This document shows positions 14,601 through 25,000 of a DNA stretch of 64,000 nucleotides, piece after piece. This stretch comes from Anaeramoeba ignava (lineage: Eukaryota > Metamonada > Anaeramoebidae). How positions within the stretch are numbered: position 1 is the first letter of the stretch; the number at the start of each line of letters is the position of its first letter. Below the pieces are notes generated by a model. That model searched no databases and was not told the DNA's origin. It worked only from the letters and a program-made list of their open reading frames with translations. The position numbers and the translations under genes were made by a program. The stretch lies in contig JAPDFW010000060.1 of assembly GCA_028826165.1 (NCBI GenBank), positions 310,001 to 374,000 on the forward strand, written 5' to 3'.

Positions 14601-17600
14601 GAACTGCAGACCACTTTTGAGAATAGATTTAAATGTAAAAAAAAGAGAACGTTTGTTTATCATTAAAATATTTTTATGTTGAAGAAAAAAACTAAAATTA
14701 AAAAGTACTTTCTAGGAATTGTTTTTTTTTTTGAATAAATGAGAAAGAAATATGAATCAAGTTGGATTTATTTTTATATTTTTTTTTTTACATACTATTT
14801 TCAAAAACAAAAAGTAACAAAGATCAATAAATTTATTTCAAGCAAAAAAATGCAATGTTTGTTCATTTTTTTTTTACATTCTAATGAATAATATTTAGAA
14901 ATAATTTTATCATTCCAACTTCAAATTTAAATAATTTACATTTTGAATGTTTAAATTAATTCCGAAATCGATCAGTAATTTAATAATTTCGAAATTAATT
15001 GATTTATTTAGGCAAAAATAATGAAGTGGTGTTTCCTTTTTTAAAAGAAAAAAACATATATATTTGAATATTGAAAAAAATTACTCTAAATTTTAGGAAA
15101 AAAAAATTACTCCCTAAAACAAAATCAATTATTTATTTTTTAGAAATTTGATTTATAAATTATAAATTATAAATTTTTTACTTGCTTTTCCATTTCAAAA
15201 ATGAAAAATAAAAATCATTTGATTTGATTTTTTTTTAATTATTACTTTCTATTTTTTGTGTTTTTTGTTATTGTTTAAAAATATTTGGAAAGTGAATATT
15301 AAATAAATAAATACATCTTGTTTAGTTAATTGGGATTTTTTTTTTAATAATTTTTTCAAAATATCGAAATCAATTGTTTTTTGATTTGCAAAAAAATGAA
15401 GGACAGTTGGCTAATTAAGAAAAATGAAAGATGAGAATGTAAAGTTTTTTATAAAAACAAAAAAGTTGATTAAATTATTTACATATTTTGATTTTTTGGC
15501 TTCTTTTTTTAACAATTGGATATTCGTCTTTTGTGTTTCTATTAAATTTTCTATTGGAATAAATCAATAAATAATCGGAAAATTTTGAAATGATTTTTCT
15601 TTTTTGATGATTTACTTTTCCTTAATGTAAATTCCTTCTGAATTTCTATTTGTTTTGATTGTTTTTTTTTTAATTGATTAATTAATAAAAAATATTTTGG
15701 ATTAAAATGAATTGAAAAAAATTTTACCTTTTTTATCGAAACCCAAAACTTCTAAAGCTTGAATTCCTTTATTGTAAATTTCTTTATCCTCTGAAAAATT
15801 GAGCATTACTGAATTTATTATGTCAGATCCAAGATTGCCTTCAATTTGTTTTTTGTTTGCTTTTTTTTTTTGAGGGAAAATGTAATAATTTTTTGAATTT
15901 GAACTTGAATTTGAATTTAATTATTTACCTTTTTCTTTTCCAATATTAATAATAATTGAGAAAGATTGGAGTTGAAGAATTTTATTATTTGGAAACTGGA
16001 TCATTGTTGAGAAAATTAAATTAATTCCATTTAAATTTGGAAGATCAAATGAAATTGCTTTTTTTTTTTTTTGGATCATTTGAGAAAAAAAAGAACAAAT
16101 TTAAATTAAATTAAATTAAATTAAATTTTAAAAATGTATTTTCCAAATTACTCTTTTTTATATCAGTTAATTTTCTTAAAGCAAAACAACAAGCTTGTTG
16201 AATAAATTCATCTGATTTAAAATCCTTCATACTTTGGAAAATGAAAGAAATATCCATATCCATTAATTTCTTTTTTTTATCTATTTTTGTTTTAAATAGC
16301 AAATGAATTTTGGATTTGATTTTGGATTAAATTTTGAAATTTACTTTTGTCATTCTCTTCAATCGATTGATAAAGTTTTTTAAAGTAAATAGTTGCTTTC
16401 TTTTTTAATAAAGAATTTTGTTGTTCTTCTTTTTTTTCGGGAAATATATCCAGTTTATTTTGGTATTTATTTCGATGAGGTAAACTGTAAAAATTTTGTG
16501 CCAATTGGTTGTTTTGTTGAACAATTTTTTGATTAGTCTTTTTGTGTTTGAAAAATGAAAGAATTAATTTTCAAATCAAAATCAAAATCAAAAAGAAAAA
16601 GAAAATTTATTATTACCATTGTAGAATAGTCAAATTTGCTATTTTTATTTTGTTTGATAGGAATAACATCTTTTATTATTTTCGGTTTTTCTTTTTCATT
16701 TTTTTGATCTGATTCTTTTTCATTTTTTTGATCTGATTCTTTTGTTGAATCTGAATCTGAATCTGAATCTGAATCTGAATCTGATGTTGAATCTGAATCT
16801 GATGTTGAATCTGATGTTGATGTTGATGTTGAATCTGAATCTGATGTTGATGTTGAATCTGAATCTGAATCTGAATCTGAATCTGATGTTGATTTTGATT
16901 CTAAATATGTATCTGATTCTGTTTCTTTTTCTAATTCAGATTTAGATTTAGATTCTGATTCTGATTTAGATTTAAATTTTGAATTTAGATTTTGATTTAA
17001 GTTTTGATTTAATTTTGATTTTGATGATTTTGATTTGGATTTAGATTCTGATTTTGGTTTTGATCTTGAATCTAAATATGAATTTGAATCCAATTCTAAT
17101 TCTGTTTCTGTTTCTTTTCCAGATTTAGATTCTGATTTTGATTTTGATTTTGAATTTGATTTTGATTTTGATTTTGATTTTGATTTTGATTTTGATTTTG
17201 ATTCTAATTCTGATTTTGATTTTGGCTCTAAATTTGAATTTGAATATATTTCTACTTCTGATTCTGATTCTTTTGTTGATTCTGATTCTTTTGTTGATTC
17301 TGATTCTTTTGTTGATTCTGATTTTCTTTTGTTGATTCTAATTTTTTTGATTCTGATTCTTTTGTTGATTCTGATTTTGGATTTTGATTCTGATTCTTTT
17401 GTTGATTCTAATTCTTTTGTTGATTCTGATTTTGATTCTTTTGTTGATTCTGATTTTGATTTTGATTTTGATTTTGATTCTTTTGTTGATTCTAATTCTG
17501 ATTTTGATTCTGATTTTGATTCTAATTCTGATTCTGATTCTGATTTTGATTTTGATTCTTTTGTTGATTCTAATTCTGATTTTGATTTTGATTTTGATTC

Positions 17601-20040
17601 TTTTGTTGATTCTAATTCTGATTTTGATTTTGATTTGGATTTGGATTTGGATTTTGATTTTGATTTTGATTCTGATTCTGGCTCTGATTTTGATTCTTTT
17701 GTTGATTCTGATTTTGATTTAGATTTTGATTCTGATTCTTTTGTTGATTCTGATTCTTTTGTTGATTCTGATTTTGATTTTGATTTAGATTTAGATTTTG
17801 ATTCTTTTGTTGATTCTGAATCTGATTTAGATTTTGAGTTTAAATTTGCATTTAATTTTAATTCTGATTCTGATTCTGATTCTGATTCTGATTTTGATTT
17901 AGATTTAGATTTTGATTTTGATTTTGATTTAGATTTTGATTTTAATTGTGATTCTGATTCTGATTCTGATTCTGATTTGATTAATGAAGTTAGATTTGAT
18001 CTTAGTTCAGATTTTGGATCTAAATATGTTTTTAATTTTGATTTTAATTTTGATTTTAATTTTGATTTTTGTTTGGGTTTTATTTTGGATTGTTTTGAAT
18101 CTAGATATGAATCTTTTTTAATTTCTTTTTCTTTTTCTTTTGTTTTGGTTTTTTGAATTTTTCTTAATTTTGATTTTAGTTTTGATCTTGATCTTGGTTT
18201 CGGTTTTGATTGTAATTTTGGTTTTAATTTTGGTTGGGATTTTGATCTTGATTTTAATTCTGGTTTTAATTCTGGTTTTGATTTTAGTTTTGGTTTTGAT
18301 TTTGATCTTCCTTCTGATTTTAATTTTGATTTTGGTTGTTTTGATTTTAATTCTGATTTTTTTCTTGATTTTAATTCTGATTTTTTTTTTGATTTTGATT
18401 TTGGTTTTGGTTTTGGTTTTAATTTTGATTTTAATTTTGATTTTAATTTTGTTTTTGATTTTAATTTTGATTTTAATTTTGATTTTAATTTTGATTTTGT
18501 TTTTGATTTTGTTTTTGATTCTGATTTTAATTTAGATTCTGGTTTTGCTTTTGATTCTTTATCTAATTCTGATTGATTTATTTGTAATTTCTCGTTAAAA
18601 GGATTATCTTTAGCTTGTTCAATGTTCAATTGATTTGGAATTTGATTTGGAATTTGATTTGGAATTTGATTTGGAATTTGATTTGGAATTTGATTTGGAA
18701 TTTGATTCATAAATTGATTTGGAATTTGATTTGGAATTTGATTTTGGATTTGATTCATAAATTGATTTGGGATTTGATTCATAAATTGGTTCATAAATTG
18801 ATTCATGAATTGATTCTCTAAGTAATTTTAATTTTAATTTTAATTTTAATTTTAATTTTAATTTTATAAATGAATTTTATAAATGAATTTGAATTTTATA
18901 AATGAATTTTGATTTTGATTTTAATTTTAATTCTGAAAATTATTTACTTTGATTTTTCATATTATTTAAGTTTTCAATAAATTCATCCAATGAACATCTT
19001 TCTTTTGGAATTTTATTCCATCCCTTTTTAATTACTTCTGTTAATTGCTTTGGGAAATCATCTGGAAATTCGGGTCTTTCATCATTCATCAATTGCCTAA
19101 CAATCACCATTGGATTTTCATTTTCAAAAACTTTTTTCATTGAAAAAATTTCAAATAAAATGATCGATAAACTGAAAATATCACAAGAAATATCATAAGC
19201 ATTTCCTTGATTCAAAAGTTCTGGAGCTGAATAACCAAATGAAAATGAAACTGTTGTATTTTTCATTGTATGTTGTAAAAGTCTTGAAATTCCAAAATCA
19301 GTAATTTTAGGTTGATTATATGAAATCAAAATGTTTTCAGGTTTTAAATCACGATGAATAATTAAATTTTTATGAAGATAATTAATTCCCGAAACAATTT
19401 GTAATGAGAATTCAATTTTCTCATCATATGTTAAACTTGGGATTTTTTGTGATAAATTTCCTTGTTCTGCATATTCCATTAAAATTCCCAAAGTATTATC
19501 AAATTCGACCATTCCATAAACTCGAATAATATTTGGATGATTTAATTGAACAGCTAAAGTAAGTTCATTTTGAAATTGTTGTTTTAATTTTGGATCGTTT
19601 TGTATTCTCAATTTCTTCAGAACAACCTCATTAATTCCCCATTTTGCTTTATAAATATCAGCTGATCCACCATAAGCAAAAGGTTGGTTTTCAATATTAA
19701 GTTGAGATAAAGGAATAATTGGAGCATTTGGAATATTTGGATTATTTTGAATATTTCCATTATTTTGAATATTTTCATTATTTCCATTATTTCCATTATT
19801 TCCATTATTTTCATTATTTTGAACTGGCAAATTTTTTTGCATTTCTTCAATAACTTCTAATAAACCCCGATTTTGAATAACTTTGAAATTTTCTAAAGTT
19901 GTTCTGCAAAATGGACATTCTTCCATGTTTTTTAAACAATGTTCACAAATTGAATGTCCTGATTCACATACAATCATTGGTTTTCTTTGTTCTGAATAAT
20001 CTTCAAAACAAATTGGACAAGAATATGCTTTTAATTCCAT
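11609..20040 (-). CDS. RING finger-TKL kinase-ARM-ankyrin protein with single-codon exon arrays (paralog 1)
   Basis: Predicted about 1,580 aa. Larger exons in transcript order: 18948-20040, 16617-18817, 16345-16537, 16152-16280, 15929-16057, 15728-15859, 15616-15645, 15483-15550; ankyrin exons 15315-15410, 14940-15035, 14519-14614, 13205-13300, 12439-12534; last exon 11609-11794. All phases match. A C3HC4 RING (C8, C11, C25, H29, C32, C35, C42, C45) precedes a kinase domain with VVLKKL lysine, [11 protein letters not shown] and SAPE, so it looks catalytically complete. Then come a Lys/Ser/Glu/Asp linker, three ARM-like segments and six ankyrin repeats. Between ankyrin exons sit 34 three-nt exons. 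The kinase block reaches an in-frame TAA at 18940-18942, but a GTAAAT donor just before it splices in frame to the linker, so I infer one gene. If that intron is retained, a 366-aa RING-kinase alone results. Confidence 0.75.
11795..12438 (-). other. Single-codon exon array 1e (7 microexons)
   Basis: Transcript order: ATT 12368, AAT 12287, GAT 12220, AAA 12124, AAA 12048, AAA 11933, GGA 11858, encoding I-N-D-K-K-K-G between ...NHQW and FSPLHF. The D-K-x-x-G pattern just before the PLH motif is typical of an ankyrin hairpin. Confidence 0.7.
12535..13204 (-). other. Single-codon exon array 1d (8 microexons)
   Basis: Transcript order: AAA 13112, TTG 13018, AAA 12950, AAT 12870, GAA 12818, CTT 12758, GAA 12688, TTA 12616, encoding K-L-K-N-E-L-E-L between ...HISY and WSPLHY. 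The shortest intron here (12821-12869) is only 49 nt. Confidence 0.7.
13301..14518 (-). other. Single-codon exon array 1c (13 microexons)
   Basis: Codons in transcript order: CGA 14442, AGA 14343, CGC 14261, TGG 14173, AAT 14094, AAA 13916, AAT 13842, GAT 13772, AAA 13708, AAT 13621, TAT 13542, TAT 13456, GAT 13387 (lowest coordinate of each). They encode R-R-R-W-N-K-N-D-K-N-Y-Y-D between ...NFNLSG and YTPLHDL. This is the longest array in the window. The introns run from about 60 to 175 nt. Confidence 0.7.
14615..14939 (-). other. Single-codon exon array 1b (3 microexons)
   Basis: Transcript order: AAT 14878-14880 (N), TAT 14792-14794 (Y), AAA 14709-14711 (K). The spliced product reads ...NIQN-N-Y-K-WSAVHY. 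The same interval holds exactly three one-codon exons with a central aromatic in the other two paralogs. Confidence 0.7.
15036..15314 (-). other. Single-codon exon array 1a (3 microexons)
   Basis: Transcript order: AAA 15246-15248 (K), CAA 15182-15184 (Q), GGA 15111-15113 (G). Each is bounded by AG and GTAAT/GTAAA. Joined between the flanking exons they read ...LTKQD-K-Q-G-ETPLHY, an ordinary ankyrin hairpin. The introns are about 60-75 nt. Confidence 0.75.
15483..16537 (-). other. ARM-repeat coding exons of paralog 1
   Basis: Six short exons (193, 129, 129, 132, 30 and 68 nt) with compatible phases encode helical repeats. Signature stretches are F-I-F-Q-S-M-K-D-F followed by [15 protein letters not shown], then [13 protein letters not shown], matching the armadillo pattern of two helices around a small-residue core. 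The same exon sizes (129, 129, 132, 30, 68) recur in paralog 2 at 26525-27399. Confidence 0.7.
16617..18817 (-). repeat. Low-complexity linker exon, (KS)n, (STKES)n, (SD)n, (NQIP)n
   Basis: A 2,201-nt exon of 733 codons begins with N-Q-F-M and N-Q-I-P repeats, then Lys/Ser, Ser/Glu and finally Ser/Asp/Thr runs. Nearly all of it derives from 6-nt and 15-nt units such as TCAGAA and TCAACAAAAGAATCA. No folded domain is visible. Opposite-strand open frames here are reflections of the repeat. Confidence 0.8.
18818..18947 (-). other. Intron joining RING-kinase exon to linker exon (TTTTAA-rich)
   Basis: Donor GTAAAT after AATCAAA and acceptor TTACTTAG, 130 nt. Leftover A plus AG makes a Lys codon and restores the frame of the linker. 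The interior is largely TTTTAA repeats. Retention would end the protein within three codons. Confidence 0.6.
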
Positions 20041-20129
20041 TTGTTTAAAAATAAAATTATAAAGGAAAAAAAAATGAAAAAAAAAAAGGAAAAAGAAAAA
20101 AAAAAAGGAAAAAATGAAAAAGTTCCCAA
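20041..20129 (-). promoter_or_regulatory. Upstream region of paralog 1
   Basis: About 90 bp of A-rich sequence containing AAAATGAAAAAAAA runs (plus-strand view) lies between the start codon and the satellite block. No conserved box is recognisable, so promoter status is by position only. Confidence 0.3.
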
Positions 20130-21650
20130 AATTATTTCTTAATTAATTTTATTGTAAAATAATAAATAAATTATAATTAAAAATTAAGTAAAAAAATAAA
20201 TAAAATATTTTAATCATTTTATTTATTTATTTTTAATAATAATAATTTAATATTAATAATAAATCCTTTTTTAAAATTATTTCTTAATTAATTTTATTGC
20301 AAAATAATAAATAAATTATAATTAAAAATTAAAAAAAAATAAAATTTTATTTTCAAATTTATTTATTTATTTTTAATAATAATAATTTAATATTAATAAT
20401 AAATTCTTTTTTAAAATTATTTCTTAATTAATTTTATTGCAAAATAATAAATAAATTATAATTAAAAATTAAATAAAAATAAATAAAATATTTTAATCAA
20501 TTTATTTAATTATTTTTAATAATAATAATTTAATATTAATAATAAATTCTTTTTAAATTTATTTTTGATTAATTTTATTGCAAAATAATAAATTAATTAT
20601 AATTAAAAATTAAGTAAAATTTTATTCAATTTTTGTTTCAAATTTATTTAATTATTTTTAATAATAATAATTTAATATTAATAATAAATACTTTTTAAAA
20701 TTATTTCTTAATTAATTTTATTGTAAAATAATAAATAAATTATAATTAAAAATTAAATAAAAATAAATAAAAAAATTTAATAAATAAAATATTTTAATCT
20801 TTTTAAAATTATTTCTTAATTAATTTTATTGCAAAATAATAAATTAATTATAATAAAAATTAAGTAAAAATTTTATCTAATTTTTGTTTCAAAATTTAAT
20901 TATTTTTAATAATAATTTAATAATAAATACTTTTTAAAATTACTTAAAAAAATAATAAATAAATTATAATTAAAAATTAAATAAAAAAATAAATAAAATA
21001 TTTTAATCAATTTATTTCATTATTTTTAATAATAATAATTTAATATTAATAATAAATTCTTTTTAAAATTATTTCTTAATTAAATTTATTGCAAAATATT
21101 AAATAAATTATAATTAAAAATTAAGTAAAATTTTAATAAATTTTGTTTCAAATTTATTTCATTATTTTTAATAATAATAATTTAATAATAATAATAAATT
21201 CTTTTTAAAATTATTTCTTAATTAAATTTATTGCAAAATAATAAATTAATTATAATCAAAAATTAAATAAAAAAATAAATAAAATATTTTAATCAATTTA
21301 TTTAATTATTTTTAATAATAATAATTTAATATTAATAATAAATTCTTTTTTAAAATTATTTCTTAATTAATTTTATTACAAAATAATAAATAAATTATAA
21401 TTAAAAATTAAATAAAAATTTTATCTAATTTTTGTTTCAAATTTATTTAATTATTTTTAATAATAATAATTTAATATTAATAATAAATTCTTTTTAAAAT
21501 CATTTCTTAATTAATTTTATTGCAAAATAATAAATAAATTATTATTAAAAATTAAATAAAATTTTATTCAATTTTTGTTTCAAATTTATTTCTTTATTTT
21601 TAATAATAATAATTTAATATTAATAATAAATTCTTTTTTAAAATTCAGAA
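20130..21650. repeat. AT-only satellite, unit A (~140 bp), about 11 copies
   Basis: Repeated blocks share TTTTAAAATTATTTCTTAA, a TTTTATTGCAAAATAATAAA segment and a TTTAATATTAATAATAAATT segment, spaced about 140 bp apart (for example about 20130, 20272, 20414). Copies differ by small substitutions and indels. There is no ORF. The same family recurs around most kinase and receptor genes in the window. Confidence 0.85.
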
Positions 21651-21734
21651 ATAATTCAATCCAAAAATTAAGTAAAATAATTTTGTGTTTTTGAATTTCG
21701 AAATTTTTTTATTCTTTTTTGAATTTGAAGAAAA

Positions 21735-21965
21735 AGAAAAAGAATTGAATTTGAATTTCAAATTGAATTAGTTTGAATTAATTTGAATTTGAATTTGAAT
21801 TTGAATTTGAATTTGAATTTGAATTAGAATTGAATTTGAATTAGTTTGAATTTGAATTTGAATTTGAATTTGAGTTTGATTTGATTTTGAAATTGAATTT
21901 GATTTGATTTGAATTTGATTTGAATTTGAATTTGAATTTGATTTTGATTTTGAATTTGATTTATA
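21735..21965. repeat. (GAATTT)n simple repeat
   Basis: Imperfect hexanucleotide run in the 3' flank of paralog 2. No coding sign. Confidence 0.85.
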
Positions 21966-22045
21966 TTTTCAATCCAAAATTCAAAAGAAAAAAAATAATC
22001 AAATTGTAATGTGTCAAAAAAAATGAAAAATCATTTGTTTTGTTT

Positions 22046-25000
22046 TTAAATCAGTTTTTGAAGATGATTAGGAAGAAAATCTTTTGGTGTTGTACCATAA
22101 GAACTTTTTATAGAAAAATCAGCATTGGTTCCTTTCAATAATTTAATCATTTCTTCTGATAATAATGGATTTTGACAAAGATAATGCAATACAGTTGCCT
22201 AAAAAACAAATATTTTTTTAAGATTTTTTTTAAGATTATTTTTTTGGATTAAATTTACTCCCTATTTAATTTTTAAATGATATATTTAATTCATTTGTTA
22301 TTTGGAAATAAATTTTATCTTATTATTTACAGGCTAATTAATTGAATTTAATAATAAAAAGTAAATCAAAATTTAATTTTTTAAATCAATTTACTTGCTA
22401 TTTAATCAATTATCCATTTTTTTATTTGGAAATCAAAAATGAATTTAATTAATTTGTTCTAAAAAAAAAGAATTAAATAAATTTATCATTTACTCCCTTT
22501 TATTTTTGGAAAAATTTTCAAATTAAAATGTTTGGAATCATTTAAAAAAAATTTTAAATAAATTTTTTACTTGCTATTAAGGAATTATTTTAAGAAGAAA
22601 AAAAGAAAAATTTAAAAATATCAAATTATTTTTGCATTTATTTACTTCCTATTTATTAAATTTTAATTTAAAGTTAGAATTTAGTTAAAATTTGAATTTA
22701 TTTTTATTTAGGAAATATTATTTATTTACATCCTATTTAGAATTTAAATTTAAAATTTAGAATTTAAATGAAAATTAAACTTGAATTTTAAAAAATTTTT
22801 TTTTTGATTAATATAAGATTTATTTACAATCTATTTAATAATTTTCAATCCAAATAAAAAATTTTAATAATTATCAAAGAAAAAAATTAAATAGATTTTT
22901 ACAATTTGTAAATTGAAATTTGATCCACCTTTAATCAAAATATCAATCATTTCTGTTGTAATTAGGTTGCTCAAGGATAGAAAATGAAGTGGAGAGTACT
23001 AAAAAAAATAGGAAGAAAATTAGTTAAATTATTGATTTTGATTTTGATTTTGAATTCATTTACTCCCTAAATTTTTTATTAAATTAAATTAAATTAAATT
23101 AAATTAATTTTATTTTATTACTCTCTGTTTATTCAATTAAAATATTATTTTTATTTTTAAATAATTGTTCAAAATTAAAAAATAATTTAAAATTTACAAA
23201 CTATTTTATTTAAAATTTAAGTAAGAAAAATATTTTATCATTAATTTTTATTAATTTGATTTACATACTAATTTTATTTCAATTTAATTTTTAATCTCAA
23301 AAAATATTTTTTTTGTTAAATTTTAATTAAAAATTTAAATGATTACTGCCTGATTATTTATAAAGAAAAAATATTTATATTAATTATTAAATCAAAAAAA
23401 AAGATTATTTACATCCTAAATTCATTAATAAAATTTAAGTTTAGTTGAATTTTTCTTTTAAACATTTCTAATTTTACTCCCTATTTGTTAAAATATTCCA
23501 TTAAATAAAAGGAAATCATTTCAAAAAAATTTTTTATCATTTCTAATTTACTTTCTGTTTCATAAAAATTAATAAGAAAAATGTTTATGATTAATTTCAA
23601 ATTTATTTTTGTTTTTATCTATTAATTATTTTACAATCTATTTATTATTATTTTTTTCAAAAAAAAAAAAGCAAAATTGAAAATTGAAAAAGAATTTAAT
23701 AACAAAAATATAAAAAAATCTTAAGATGAATAATTTACTTTCTATTTGATTTACATAAAAATTAAATCAAAAATTAATCTAATTTTAAAAAATTTATTAT
23801 AAATTTTTACCCATTGAATATGAAAATTAGCTCCATTATTAATTAATAATTCAACAATCTCTTTTGTAATTGAAGGATTATTACATAAATCATGCAAAGG
23901 TGTATGCTTTTTTATATGTAAAATAACAATAATAAAATCATTTTAATATTGAATAATTTAAAAAAAAAAATATTTTTCTATCGTTTTATTTTACATCCTT
24001 TTGTTTGTTTATTTTTTGGAATAATTAATTAATTCAAAATTTTTATCAATAAAAAAATGATTGATTTTATATTTTTTTTACAAACTAATTTTAAATTTTA
24101 TTATTTTTTTATAGGGAAATTATAATCAATTTAATAAGTAATTTTTGATTTTTTTTTTTGAATTATTTACATGCTATTTTATAAACACAAAAAAAATCAT
24201 TTCAAAAACAAATTAATAATTAAAATAAAAGAAGAAAGAATAAATTTAAATGATTTACATTCTATTTTTATTATTTTTATTATTTTTATTTAAAAAATAA
24301 ACACAATTTATTTGATAATAATAATAATTATTATTATTTTTACAGCCTATTTTTTTTTGGATTGGAAAATAAAAAGGATTAAAATTCTGAAAAAATATTT
24401 ACTTGCTAATATATTTAATTATATTTTAATATTATTAGAGAAAAAAAATATGTTTTTCCCTTTTTAAATAGTTTACTTGCTAAAATTATTTTGTTTTTCA
24501 ATGATATGTTTATTATTTCTCAAAAAAATTTAAGAGATAAAAATTTACTCCACTTAAATTCCAATTAACTCCACGTTGAACTAATGCATAAATCATTTCA
24601 AATGTAATTGATGGGTTTCTACACAAGTAATGAATAGGAGACATCTTTTAGAAATGTATGAGAAATGTTAAATTAATAAATATTATTGAAAAATTATGTG
24701 AATCTTAAGAAAAAAAGAAGAAGAAGAAAATGAATTACTTGCTAAAAATGAGTTTTGAGAAAAAGAAATTCAAATTCAATTCTTTTTGGATTTAAAAATA
24801 GTTAAATTTTTACAAACTATTTCCCATATAAAAAAAAGGGAATGAAAACAAAAATTAATTTTTTTTATCTTGAAATGATATTTTTTTACAGTCTATTTGG
24901 GAAATAATTTTGAAAAATTTTATCAAAAACTTGATTTCAAAAGAAAAGTTTAAATTAAATATTTATTTATTTACATTTTGAGAATTAAAACTATATCCTT

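Noticed and set aside
15081-15095. TTTAG-A-GTAAT, a possible 1-nt microexon
   Set aside because: Use would break the frame, and the donor is weaker; the K-Q-G array around it already completes the hairpin. Kept in mind as a counterexample to an absolute 3-nt rule.
17035-18156. Long plus-strand open frame of Asp/Phe/Ser repeats opposite the kinase linker exon
   Set aside because: It is the antisense reading of a 6-nt repeat that lacks stops in several frames; the minus-strand frame is phase-linked to kinase and ARM exons.
20130-21650. Regularly spaced repeats as a CRISPR-like array
   Set aside because: Contiguous 140-bp AT-only units without unique spacers, in a eukaryotic intergenic region.
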